A DNA stretch of 12,252 nt from JAYEPK01 sp048569615 (GTDB taxonomy: Archaea; Thermoplasmatota; Penumbrarchaeia; Penumbrarchaeales; Penumbrarchaeaceae). Shown one piece after another: positions 1-7,143 of this stretch (positions within the stretch are counted from its first letter, which is position 1; each line of letters begins with the position of its first letter). The notes beneath the pieces were generated by a model. That model saw only the letters and a program-made list of their open reading frames with translations. It did no database searches and had not been told where the DNA came from. The DNA is taken from NCBI GenBank assembly GCA_048569615.1, contig JBLIRK010000062.1:1-12252 (forward strand). Direction: 5' to 3'. The position numbers were made by a program, and so were the translations under genes.

Positions 1-1
1 C

Positions 2-1654
2 GAGGTCTTCACCAGGAACGGCTACGGGCAGAGCCGGTTCTCCGGATCGGACAGAATATATATCGAGAACACGGAGCCACAGATCCGAAACTTCACCATA
101 GAGGGAGGCGCACCTTTCATTCGATACAATCGGGTTGTTCTGGAGATGTCCCTTTCCGACGACCTTTCGGGACTGGACGGGATGTGCTTCTCCAACGATG
201 GCGAGATCTGGTCCGAATGGGAGGAGTGCGGAAGTGCCAAGGAATGGATGCTGACAGAGGGTGATGGTAAGAGGACGGTCTTCATCAAGGTCAGGGACAT
301 CGCGGGAAACTGCGCCGTGGACAATCGGTCCATTCTGGTGGACAGTACCGGTCCCGGTGCGGAGAGCGTACAATTCGAGATCCTTGGAGCCGAAGGTGAT
401 AACGGATGGTATCTATCTGATGTCTCGGTGACGCTCAATACCGAGGACCCGGATGTCTCGAGGATCATATATGGAACAAGCATGGGAAAAGGAGGCGATT
501 ACGAGGAACCCATCTTTTTCCATGCCGACGGCATCCACACCCTCTGCTTCTACAGTATCGACCAAATAGGAAACATCGGGGAGAAGAACGAGGTCACGAT
601 TAAGATCGACAGGAGTGCTCCCGTTGTGGGTTCATTTGGAATAGAAAACGATCCGGAATTGACAAATTCGAAAGAGGTGGACCTTTCCATACAGGCATGG
701 GACAACAACTCCGGTCTCTCCTCCATGTGCTTCAGCCGGAACCTGACGGAATGGGAGGAATGGATGGAATACATCTCCATATATCACTACTTCCTTGGGG
801 AGCAGGACGGCGATAAGAGCATATATCTCAGGATCAAGGACAAGGCCGGGAACGTGCGAACATATCCTCATCCAGCCGAGATCGAAATGGATACAATACG
901 TCCGATCCTCCTCGGCTTCTGGCCGGACGAAGGGAGCAGGGTGGGCAAGGATGCCGTCATCAGCCTCTACTTCAGCGAGGCCGTCCTGGAGAACAGCCTT
1001 AAGATAACTTTGACCAGGGAGGGGGGCGGGATCGTGGAGCATGAGATGAACATGGCCCAGGACGGCTCCGTGGATATCTCCGCTCCGCTTAGGGGATACG
1101 CATCCTACTCTCTGAAGCTCGACGGGGGCGTCTCGGACCTTGCCGGGAACCTAATGGGAAACTCGATACAATTCCAATTCAATGTCAAAGGGGAGCCACC
1201 CGGGAGCCCCCGAAACCTGACGGCCGTCATCGACGAGGAGGATGTCCTGCTTTCATGGTCGGAGCCTCTCCACCCCGGGGATGCCCAGATACTGAACTAC
1301 AGGATCTTCAGACAGCAGGGGGGAGCATCCTGGTCGGTCATCGGAGAGACACCGGGAACCCGATTCATAGATATCAGCGTGGTCGGGGGGGAGGTATACA
1401 ATTACAGGATCGCCGCATACAACGGTTTCGAGGACGGGGAGATCTCGGGAGTTGTCTCGGTCACGATACCATTCGAACCGGCGGATGAGGATGACGATGA
1501 TGCCGGGGATGATGACGGCCTGAGGAGCGAAGACAAGGGGTTCGAACTTCCGATGGAGATAATAATGGCCGTGTCCGTCGCAGTCATTCTTCTGGCATTA
1601 GCAGTGGTTCTCATCTCATCAAAGAGAAGGAATCCTCCTGAATTTGAGGAATGA
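2..1654 (+). CDS. Anchored multidomain surface protein (Ig-like, OmpL47-like, SbsA/Big_5-like, FN3), 5' partial
   Basis: The frame is open from base 2 with no stop, so the gene enters from outside the window; an internal ATG at 146 is not the true start. About 550 residues are visible. In order: an Ig-like repeat with a D-SGL-MCFS-D-W-EW pattern (local ~25-115), an OmpL47-like module ending in YSIDQIGN (~120-204), a second copy of the first repeat (~206-298, SGLSSMCFS...WEEWMEY), a Big_5/SbsA-type Ig domain (~298-398, containing YFSEAV and DLAGN), a fibronectin type III domain (~401-491), an acidic DEDDDDAGDDDG linker, one transmembrane helix (~518-540) and a short KRRN cytoplasmic tail. This points to an extracellular protein anchored by its C-terminus, probably for surface structure or adhesion; the ligand is unknown. 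Cysteines recur in the MCFS motifs, which is unusual for such repeats. It is the only plus-strand gene. Confidence 0.88.
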   Translation, partial: EVFTRNGYGQSRFSGSDRIYIENTEPQIRNFTIEGGAPFIRYNRVVLEMSLSDDLSGLDGMCFSNDGEIWSEWEECGSAKEWMLTEGDGKRTVFIKVRDIAGNCAVDNRSILVDSTGPGAESVQFEILGAEGDNGWYLSDVSVTLNTEDPDVSRIIYGTSMGKGGDYEEPIFFHADGIHTLCFYSIDQIGNIGEKNEVTIKIDRSAPVVGSFGIENDPELTNSKEVDLSIQAWDNNSGLSSMCFSRNLTEWEEWMEYISIYHYFLGEQDGDKSIYLRIKDKAGNVRTYPHPAEIEMDTIRPILLGFWPDEGSRVGKDAVISLYFSEAVLENSLKITLTREGGGIVEHEMNMAQDGSVDISAPLRGYASYSLKLDGGVSDLAGNLMGNSIQFQFNVKGEPPGSPRNLTAVIDEEDVLLSWSEPLHPGDAQILNYRIFRQQGGASWSVIGETPGTRFIDISVVGGEVYNYRIAAYNGFEDGEISGVVSVTIPFEPADEDDDDAGDDDGLRSEDKGFELPMEIIMAVSVAVILLALAVVLISSKRRNPPEFEE

Positions 1655-1850
1655 AAAGGGTGGGTGCTCAGCCTTGACAGATATGAAATAATCCATAAAT
1701 TCCTATGAAATTATCAGTTGACAAAAAAGATCTATCTCGTTCTGTCGTCATAATGATAATCCTCGGTTCGAGAGTATTGTGATAAAAAGGATGTTCAAGG
1801 CAAGGAGTGAGCTCGAAAAGGATTTAAAGGGTCAAAGGAAACCTTAACGT
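1655..1850. terminator. Convergent intergenic gap with minus-strand oligo-T tracts
   Basis: This 196-base gap lies between two genes that meet tail to tail. On the minus strand, T5 (plus-strand A5 at 1784-1788) and T6 (A6 at 1723-1728) follow the stop of the 1851-2420 gene and could act as archaeal oligo-T terminators. No coding frame or RNA gene is evident. A small CTCG-GTT-CGAG dyad lies at 1762-1772. Confidence 0.35.
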
Positions 1851-2420
1851 TCATTTCTGATGGATGTGCTGATTGATAACTATCTCCGTATAGGGATCGT
1901 CCAGGACCAAGGAGTTCGTCACCTCGACCGTGTTGTAGAGACAGCTGTTGAACTCCAGACCCTTCTCGATCCATCCGACGATCCTGTTCTCGATGTACTC
2001 ATCGATCTGGGTGAAATCCGTTATCCTTATCGCCGGGTACTTTCCCCCCGTATCGATTATTTCCAGATCCGCGGGGCGATAGCTCTCTCTCAGGATGGAA
2101 GCGTATTTCTCGATGGCGAAGTCCTTTGGATCGTTAACTAGGAGGTGCTTGAACTTGCTCCTCAATCCGAAAAGGGCGCTGAACCTGCCGCTGTATCGCG
2201 CCCCGATCACGTGGCCATCGTAGAATCTATCGCACATCGACCACAAGGGAGTGGCGATCCCCTCTTCCAGGGAATACCACTCATCGATAAGGATGATGTT
2301 CTCGTATATCCTCCTTGATGACTTCGGGAGGTCTTTCTCCCATTCATCGTAGGATCTTTTCCCGAACTGATCCTTAATGAATTCCTGCAAGGAAGCTATA
2401 ACTATACCTCGAACCTGCAT
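1851..2420 (-). CDS. DUF2378/TIGR02265-like protein (HNOB-like fold)
   Basis: A soluble protein of 189 residues. The pattern matches my memory of the DUF2378/TIGR02265 family, which is structurally related to heme-NO-binding domains: an N-terminal RGIVIASLQEFIKDQFG, then WYSLEEG, C-D-FYDGHVIGARYSGRFSALFGL (~62-85), a middle helix with YASILRESYRPADLEI (~106-120), then RITDF, IENRIVGWIEKGLEFNSC (~142-159) and a final TEIVI strand. The distal YxSxR heme-pocket motif is not seen and histidines are few (H70, H91, H185, H187), so heme binding is doubtful; a small-molecule or protein-binding role is more likely. The ATG at 2420 has a G-rich stretch (AGGGGGAA) about 8 bases upstream. It lies 73 bases downstream of the coiled-coil gene on the same strand, so cotranscription is possible. 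The family call rests on pattern memory only. Confidence 0.6.
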   Translation of the reverse strand: MQVRGIVIASLQEFIKDQFGKRSYDEWEKDLPKSSRRIYENIILIDEWYSLEEGIATPLWSMCDRFYDGHVIGARYSGRFSALFGLRSKFKHLLVNDPKDFAIEKYASILRESYRPADLEIIDTGGKYPAIRITDFTQIDEYIENRIVGWIEKGLEFNSCLYNTVEVTNSLVLDDPYTEIVINQHIHQK

Positions 2421-2493
2421 AATCCGTTCCCCCTATGCCAAATCCAGGGTAACATTGGTCGGGGCGGTTCTTAATGATTTCTTTCGTTCATCT

Positions 2494-3798
2494 TCATCCG
2501 ATTTTCCTAATGACGGCCAAGGCCGTATCATGGAGAACTTTGGATACGCTGGAGAGCATCTGGATCGTCTGCTGCTGCTTTTGAAGCATGTTCTGCAGGT
2601 CGATGTTCGCCAGCTGAGAATCATCACCTATGGTATTGAGCTCCTCCTCCAGGTCCTTGATATGCTGATCCAGGTCGTCCTTGGTCTCTATCTGCTTCGA
2701 TCGAATATGGTAGGAGAGCTCCGATAATGTCTCCGGTGCTGCTGCATCAGCTTCATACACGGTTGCCTGGTACCGGAATCCGCTCGAAATTGCCCTATCG
2801 GAAAAGGCCCTGGCTTTGGAGACCTCCGCTTCCATCTGGTTCTTCAATTTGTTCAAACTCTCGATCTTACCGATCGGTCCTTTCAGGTCCTCGAGGAGTC
2901 TGGTGCTCTCATATATCAGCTTCTCCAGCTCCTTTATCTTTGCTTTTGCTACTATCATGTCATTGTCTATTTGCACGGTTCCCTGGGATGATGTGATCCG
3001 GTCCTTGATGGTTGCAGGAATCCTCTTTTTCTTGGTGATTTCCAGACCCGAACTGGTGTATTTTGGATCCTGCCCTTCTGTTCCCGATGTAGGTAAGGGA
3101 GAGGGCTGGACCGGGATCGACGGTTGATAGACCCCAGATGAAGATGCAGAGGACTGTTCTTTATCCTCTTCTTCTATCTCTTCATCCGTATAGCTGCTTA
3201 GGATTCTCTCGTATTCTGAGGTATCGATCCCCAACTCCCGGAGCTGCTCTAGGACCCTGGTGATGTGGATCTCATTGTCTTGGAGCTGTGCCTCGGCCTG
3301 TTTAAGATCTTGCTCCGCATCGTTCATTTGAGCCTGCCATGCTTTAACCATCTGGATATTCTGGGAGTCGGCATCATCGTTCTCTTCTTGAATAGGGATA
3401 GGTCTGCTCGCACTTATCTCTGCAAATAATCGGTAGGCCTCCTTATACCTTACCTCCAACGCCTCTTTTGCTTCCAACAATCCATCAAGCATTTGGAGGA
3501 GGGATTCCACATCTGACGAATCCTCTTGCTGCTGACCCATAGGAGCGGAAGAAACTCCGCTGAGGTTGGTTGACGAAGAACTGCTTGATTGAGTAGAGGA
3601 ACCATCACTGACCGGGCCGGATCCTTCATGCTCCTCCTCCCCCGAGATCTCATCAAGGTCCTGCTTGACCCTCTCTTTGATCTCCTTCATATGGGTGTGC
3701 ATGCTCGATTCGAGCTCGAGCCATCTCCTGCTCTTCTTCTTCCTGGCAGCCCCATCCTTCACAATTCTATCGTTGCTCGCCTCTGTTCTTTTTGACAT
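2494..3798 (-). CDS. Soluble coiled-coil protein of unknown function
   Basis: A 434-residue protein I do not recognise. There is no signal peptide or membrane segment. It starts with a basic segment (ARKKKSRRW, ~19-27), then a charged helix and a Ser-rich low-complexity linker (~60-85). A first long coiled coil follows (~90-200) with Gln/Glu/Leu-rich heptads such as DAEQDLKQAEAQLQDNEIHI. A second linker is rich in Ser, Pro and Gly (~215-255). A central helix (~275-325, IKELEKLIYESTRLLEDLKG) and a C-terminal coiled coil (~370-425, with LEEELNTI and MLQKQQQTIQML) complete it. This suggests an elongated, oligomerising scaffold or structural protein. Its start is supported by AAGGAG 12 bases upstream and a TATA-like box at 3867-3875. 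The next gene downstream is the DUF2378-like one, which may be its partner. Confidence 0.75.
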   Translation of the reverse strand: MSKRTEASNDRIVKDGAARKKKSRRWLELESSMHTHMKEIKERVKQDLDEISGEEEHEGSGPVSDGSSTQSSSSSSTNLSGVSSAPMGQQQEDSSDVESLLQMLDGLLEAKEALEVRYKEAYRLFAEISASRPIPIQEENDDADSQNIQMVKAWQAQMNDAEQDLKQAEAQLQDNEIHITRVLEQLRELGIDTSEYERILSSYTDEEIEEEDKEQSSASSSGVYQPSIPVQPSPLPTSGTEGQDPKYTSSGLEITKKKRIPATIKDRITSSQGTVQIDNDMIVAKAKIKELEKLIYESTRLLEDLKGPIGKIESLNKLKNQMEAEVSKARAFSDRAISSGFRYQATVYEADAAAPETLSELSYHIRSKQIETKDDLDQHIKDLEEELNTIGDDSQLANIDLQNMLQKQQQTIQMLSSVSKVLHDTALAVIRKIG

Positions 3799-3844
3799 AT
3801 CCTCAGCTCTCCTTAGGGAGACTCGAATAGGAAGGCAATATTCC

Positions 3845-3858
3845 CCAATGAAAATTGG
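3845..3858. promoter_or_regulatory. CCAAT-N4-ATTGG dyad at the predicted transcription start
   Basis: A perfect 5-base inverted repeat with a 4-base spacer lies between the TATA-like box at 3867-3875 and the start of the coiled-coil gene. Archaeal repressors often bind here, so an operator is possible. A 5-base arm is short enough to occur by chance. Confidence 0.25.
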
Positions 3859-3865
3859 AATTTCT

Positions 3866-3876
3866 CATATAAATTT
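3866..3876 (-). promoter_or_regulatory. TATA box for the coiled-coil gene
   Basis: The minus strand reads AAATTTATATG, a good archaeal TATA box. A transcription start about 26 bases downstream would fall near 3845, giving a leader of about 45 bases that includes the AAGGAG ribosome-binding site before ATG 3798. A CCAAT-GAAA-ATTGG dyad at 3845-3858 sits between box and start. Confidence 0.5.
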
Positions 3877-3912
3877 GTGGCCATTGATATCGATGCCTAA
3901 GTTCGATAGCAG

Positions 3913-3944
3913 CATTAATGAAAACGTTTTTTTCGGTGACCGAA
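3913..3944. repeat. Three adjacent short palindromes
   Basis: CATTAATG (3913-3920), AAAACGTTTT (3921-3930) and TTCGGTGACCGAA (3932-3944) lie almost end to end in the 180-base gap between the coiled-coil gene and the PH-like gene. They are downstream of the stop at 3979 and upstream of the TATA-like box at 3867-3875. On the minus strand the last one can form TTCGG-TCA-CCGAA. Terminator and upstream regulatory site are both possible. Confidence 0.35.
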
Positions 3945-3978
3945 TCAGGCCTACCGGATTTGAGGTCCATAGAGAGGT

Positions 3979-4677
3979 TCATATCCTCGTAATGACCTCA
4001 TCGATGAAGTAATCCTGGCTGTCCGGGTTCACATCGATTATGACCTCCCGCACCCAGTATTCCTTGACGGTGAGCCCCATCCGTGTCCAGACTCCGAGGT
4101 TCATGTTCGTGATCTTCACCGGATGCTTGAGGAATATGATCAGCAGGTGCTTCCTTGTGGAGTACATGGGGTGGAGGCCTCCCTTAGGCGGAAGCGGATG
4201 CAATCTGAGGATCTTCCAGGCAAGCCTTGTGTTCTTCCACCTTTCCCTCCAGTAGCTCTCATCCGCCTTGAGGACATGGGAGACGGAAGAGATGGGTATG
4301 ACGTTCTTGATGATGGGCGACATGGACCAGTTCTGGTGGTAGACTACGATCCTGCCATTGTCGACATAGGTCCTGTTCCCCTCCTTTACCAAGCGGGAAA
4401 CCAGCACGGCCGGTATCAGAATGGTGAGCATCAGGAAGGGGATCGTCATCAGCAGCATCAATGACATGAACATCGGGATCGAGAGGGAGATAAAGAGGCC
4501 CTCGCCGTCTCCCTGGACAAGTGAGGTGACGGTGAACACGGCGGAGATCGTGATGAAGATGAATAACAGGATGATATAGCCGAACAGCATCTGCTTCCCG
4601 AGGAGGATGTAGATCTCCTTGAAGCCCGAACCGGTCGGAACCTCGAAGGTATCCTTTCCATACTGGAATTTCACCAT
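3979..4677 (-). CDS. Membrane protein: two-segment hairpin plus PH-like domain (paralogue B)
   Basis: 232 residues. After a short polar N-terminus come two hydrophobic stretches (~30-54 and ~62-97), the second long enough for a bent or double crossing, then a predicted cytoplasmic globular part (~100-232). That part resembles the bacterial PH-like fold in organisation: a short strand series (YVDNGRIVVYH), a strand ending VSHVLKADESYWRER, later strands (HLLIIFLKHPVKI) and a final helix after VIIDVNP. Residues VLKADESYWRER correspond to VIEADRSYMERR in the gene just upstream, so the two are tandem paralogues. The start overlaps that gene's stop by 7 bases (ATGGTGA), with GGAGG 7 bases upstream, so translation is coupled. 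The function is unknown; a membrane-associated sensor or scaffold is an inference. Confidence 0.75.
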   Translation of the reverse strand: MVKFQYGKDTFEVPTGSGFKEIYILLGKQMLFGYIILLFIFITISAVFTVTSLVQGDGEGLFISLSIPMFMSLMLLMTIPFLMLTILIPAVLVSRLVKEGNRTYVDNGRIVVYHQNWSMSPIIKNVIPISSVSHVLKADESYWRERWKNTRLAWKILRLHPLPPKGGLHPMYSTRKHLLIIFLKHPVKITNMNLGVWTRMGLTVKEYWVREVIIDVNPDSQDYFIDEVITRI

Positions 4678-5444
4678 TCCTCATCCTCCTCCTTCATTAT
4701 CCTTCTCAGCCTCTTGACCTCGTTTTTGAACTCGTAATGCATGGGTCTCTCAATGTCAATCACGATATCATCCGTCATGAGCTGCTTCCCATGCTGTTCG
4801 GTACCGGTCCATTTGTAGTCGAAGTACGGTACCATCATGGGTGTCCGAAGTTTCATGATTATGAGGTCCTCCGGTCTCGAGAAGCTGCTGAAGTAATCTC
4901 CGGTCCTCGGCTTGAACCTGTGATAGGCCATCCTGTGGTAGAACCTGGACTCCTTTTTTCTCCTCTCCATGTAACTCCTGTCGGCCTCTATGACATCCTC
5001 TATGTTCCCCAGGGGGACCTCGATGATCCTCGGGGGTGTCATTCCCGATATCTTTGCACTGACCTTGACCATACCGTTTGAGATCTCCACCCTGTTCTCG
5101 GGGATCGAGGAGGCCACCGACCTGTATGCGATTATCAATCCAATGGGTACGGATATGAACAGGATGGGTATGATCAGGATCATGGGGAATACGGGAATCA
5201 GAAGCGCCCCCCATTCAATGGGGTCTGCCGTGAGTCCAGCGATGATTAGCGGTGAAAAAAGCAACAGAGGAATTGTGATGAACAGGCCCAGGAGCATAGG
5301 TATGACCCAGAGCGTCCTCTTCATGACCCGTTTCATAACGTGTTTCTTCTTTATCCCGGAATGATAGACCTTCGGAGGCTTTCCGCTCATTCTCGGAGGT
5401 CGAACAGGCTCACCTATGGGTCTCACAGCTCTCCCGTACCCCAT
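4671..5444 (-). CDS. Membrane protein: two-segment hairpin plus PH-like domain (paralogue A)
   Basis: 257 residues from ATG 5444. An ATG at 5483 would add 13 residues, but a TATTTATA element (minus strand, 5469-5477) is centred 29 bases before ATG 5444, so a leaderless start there fits better. No ribosome-binding site is seen at either. A Pro/Arg-rich, basic N-terminus (~1-40) leads to two hydrophobic regions (~42-70 and ~76-104), then a PH-like globular part (~110-257) with VEISNGMVKVSAKI, IEDVIEADRSYMERR and DLIIMKLRTP. The segment around ADRSYMERR aligns with the overlapping downstream gene, so they are duplicated neighbours and probably partners in a heteromeric membrane complex. It ends in an acidic EEDEEW tail. 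No catalytic residues are evident and the role is unknown. Confidence 0.75.
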   Translation of the reverse strand: MGYGRAVRPIGEPVRPPRMSGKPPKVYHSGIKKKHVMKRVMKRTLWVIPMLLGLFITIPLLLFSPLIIAGLTADPIEWGALLIPVFPMILIIPILFISVPIGLIIAYRSVASSIPENRVEISNGMVKVSAKISGMTPPRIIEVPLGNIEDVIEADRSYMERRKKESRFYHRMAYHRFKPRTGDYFSSFSRPEDLIIMKLRTPMMVPYFDYKWTGTEQHGKQLMTDDIVIDIERPMHYEFKNEVKRLRRIMKEEDEEW

Positions 5445-5468
5445 TGATATCGTTAATCCATTGATTGG

Positions 5469-5477
5469 TATAAATAA
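5469..5477 (-). promoter_or_regulatory. TATA box deciding the start of paralogue A
   Basis: The minus strand reads TTATTTATA, centred 29 bases before ATG 5444, the spacing expected for a leaderless archaeal transcript. A second box, ACTTATAAAT (5501-5510), lies 22 bases before ATG 5483, which is a little close for leaderless initiation there. Confidence 0.4.
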
Positions 5478-5537
5478 TACCATTTTGGATTTTGTTTTGT
5501 ATTTATAAGTAAAAATTCATATTAAATTCCGAGAACC

Positions 5538-5954
5538 TCAATTCAGATCTTCCAATTCTATCAAATTCTTTGATCGGATGATCTTGATTCCCCTGAACTC
5601 CCGAATGCTAAGAAGATGTTCATCCCCGGTGACTATGTAATCAGCGTTCCCATCGACCGCGCATTCCAGTATTTTATTATCATCAGGATCTTCAAAAACA
5701 GCATCGATCGTTGTTCTTTGTTTTACAACCTCGAATATCTCGAAAATTAGGATCAAAAACCTTCGAATATCCTCCTTCCTTATCTTTGAAAATTTCTCCC
5801 TGCTTATGACACCGATGAATTCCGAGATCAACTCCTTGCCGATCAGGAGTTCGTATTCTCCTTCTATCGCTTTCTCAATGATCCGTCTTTCCGGTCCATT
5901 CCATCCAATAGCTGATATGAGAATATTGGTATCAAGCACTATCCTCTTTCGCAC
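5538..5954 (-). CDS. PIN-domain ribonuclease toxin (COG1569-like)
   Basis: 138 residues, a normal length for a single PIN domain. The acidic metal-binding residues are in place: D8 in VLDTNILIS, E45 in LISEFI, D92 in DPDDNKILECA, and D105/D111 in ADYIVTGDEHLL. The DPDDNKILECA block with a late TGDxHLL is typical of the PIN_3 subgroup annotated as toxin components. PIN toxins are Mg-dependent endoribonucleases that cut RNA and slow growth when free of antitoxin; the particular target is not readable here. The start is GTG, with a 23-base overlap with the upstream AbrB-like gene, typical of a toxin-antitoxin operon in which the antitoxin is translated first. No residue appears to be missing, so the toxin looks intact. 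Confidence 0.88.
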   Translation of the reverse strand: MRKRIVLDTNILISAIGWNGPERRIIEKAIEGEYELLIGKELISEFIGVISREKFSKIRKEDIRRFLILIFEIFEVVKQRTTIDAVFEDPDDNKILECAVDGNADYIVTGDEHLLSIREFRGIKIIRSKNLIELEDLN

Positions 5955-6219
5955 GTTTCTTTGAAGACCTGTATCCTTTTATTTCTGTTTCCACATCCTC
6001 AGCGGATATATTCATAGTGCTGAATGCTTCACCGAAAGTATCCATCAGATCTTTGAACTCCCTCTTCATTGCTTCCCTGTCCAATCTCTTCATGATTATC
6101 GAATCCCCTTCTCCGAAAACGAGGAACTTCTCATAGGCTTTGATGTCAAGAGCTTTCCTGATATCGCTGGGAATGACGATCTGTCCGTTTCTGGATATCG
6201 TTGTAACGGCAATTTCCAA
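5932..6219 (-). CDS. AbrB/SpoVT-type antitoxin of the PIN pair
   Basis: A small DNA-binding antitoxin. The swapped-hairpin AbrB domain is clear near the N-terminus: TTISRNGQIVIPSDIRKALDI followed by KFLVFGEGDSIIMKRL. A charged C-terminal helical region (DREAMKREFKDLMDTFGEAF) should bind the toxin. A longer frame from ATG 6303 adds 28 residues of Lys/Phe-rich, AT-rich sequence that look untranslated. TTG 6219 puts the AbrB fold right at the N-terminus (95 residues) and has GGTGAG 3 bases upstream, so I prefer it. It overlaps the PIN gene by 23 bases. Such antitoxins usually bind their own promoter and repress the operon; the AT-rich stretch at 6241-6268 is the likely site. The pair sits between members of a membrane protein set, suggesting insertion as a unit. 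Confidence 0.83.
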   Translation of the reverse strand: MEIAVTTISRNGQIVIPSDIRKALDIKAYEKFLVFGEGDSIIMKRLDREAMKREFKDLMDTFGEAFSTMNISAEDVETEIKGYRSSKKRAKEDSA

Positions 6220-6240
6220 GATCTCACCATACCTAAAACA

Positions 6241-6268
6241 TCTTTTAAGTTTAAAAAATTTTTTATTC
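6241..6268 (-). promoter_or_regulatory. AT-rich promoter or terminator region before the AbrB-PIN operon
   Basis: This holds an A6T6 palindrome (6253-6264) and a minus-strand AATAAAAAA element that would place transcription near 6235, about 16 bases before TTG 6219. The same T6 lies about 40 bases past the stop of the upstream membrane gene and could also end that transcript. An AbrB-like repressor commonly binds this type of sequence. Confidence 0.35.
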
Positions 6269-6299
6269 CATAGCACCAATAATGTCATTATCCGGTCAC

Positions 6300-7097
6300 T
6301 CATCCTGGTGGTGGTTCCAGGACGGATGCTTTCGGGGCGGTTTTCAATTTCTTCCGATTTGTCTTGATGATCGAACGGAAACTCTCGTGGTCATCGGGTC
6401 GGATTGAAATTATGAAGGTGGACGAAGGCCACTTTCCATACTGCGGAACATATTTCATCTTCGAAAAGAAACCCTTTCCGGTATTAATGAAGCTGCCCGT
6501 GATCATGTATCTCAAGGGGAGCTCCGTCTCGAGGTCCAACCTTACGAGATAATTTATCGGAATGGCGCTCTTGCCGGGGATCCCATATAGCAACGAGGGA
6601 TGTTTTTTTGGATCAGGGGACGCTTGTAAGAAAGGTCTGTACCACCAGGGGAGCTTCACTTTCACCTTGTTCAGATGCCCCACGACATCTCCCTCGGTAT
6701 CCTTGATGAGGTCCAGATGGATCCTGTTCTCGAGCCTCTCCTTGTCCCAGATCCTCTGGGAAATGATCAGATGCGTTTCCGTCAGCTTGTAGATTATCAG
6801 TGGGTTCTTGTCCCAGTCCCTGGCCATTTTCAACTTCCCTGTGTTCGCCACCAGGTACATAAGACCCAATACGAGCAGACCATTCCCAAGGAGAAAAACA
6901 AAGGAAAAAACCCCAACGACGACCGCGTCAAAGAACGAACCCCCTTCGGAGAGCTCGCTTCCGAACATCATGGGAGCGATGAGCAGAGCCAAAAAGAGCG
7001 ATATCCCGCTCACCCAGAACAGCGCCTCGTACATCTTGATCCTGATATGGTCCGATACGTTGGCGGTCCCGTAGAAGACGCTCTCCCCTTCACCCAT
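6300..7097 (-). CDS. Membrane protein: two-segment hairpin plus PH-like domain (third member)
   Basis: 265 residues. Two strongly hydrophobic regions (~25-47 and ~57-85) form a membrane hairpin after a short polar N-terminus. The soluble part (~95-265) has a strand-rich pattern (PLIIYKLTETHLIISQRIW, then a WWYRPF segment) and a final helix after IISIRPDDHESFRSII, like the end of a PH-like fold. It shares this layout with the two paralogues at 3979-5444 but not their ADxSYxxR segment, so kinship is architectural and remote. The C-terminus is Pro-rich (LEPPPG). ATG 7097 has no ribosome-binding site; a weak AAGTAAAAT element about 20-25 bases upstream is compatible with leaderless initiation. 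The function is unknown. Confidence 0.68.
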   Translation of the reverse strand: MGEGESVFYGTANVSDHIRIKMYEALFWVSGISLFLALLIAPMMFGSELSEGGSFFDAVVVGVFSFVFLLGNGLLVLGLMYLVANTGKLKMARDWDKNPLIIYKLTETHLIISQRIWDKERLENRIHLDLIKDTEGDVVGHLNKVKVKLPWWYRPFLQASPDPKKHPSLLYGIPGKSAIPINYLVRLDLETELPLRYMITGSFINTGKGFFSKMKYVPQYGKWPSSTFIISIRPDDHESFRSIIKTNRKKLKTAPKASVLEPPPG

Positions 7098-7143
7098 CGG
7101 AGGTGAATGGACATTATTTTACTTGAAGGGCTCCCTGGAAGCA

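Noticed and set aside
632..1042. 136-codon minus-strand frame inside the surface protein gene
   Set aside because: It is antisense to a well-supported coding region with recognisable domains and shows no domain pattern of its own.
1757..1785. GGTTCGAG resembling a tRNA T-loop
   Set aside because: The bases on both sides do not form a T-stem or acceptor stem and no anticodon arm could be drawn.
4259..5214. Overlapping frames (141 and 148 codons) within the PH-like membrane genes
   Set aside because: They are alternate-frame shadows rich in Arg, Gly and His, without hydrophobic or domain pattern; the chosen frames have coupled starts and membrane segments.
3881..5452. Shared 12-mer CCATTGATATCG at 3881-3892 and 5441-5452
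   Set aside because: A 12-base exact match is expected by chance in 12 kb on two strands, and the copies sit at different positions relative to their TATA boxes.
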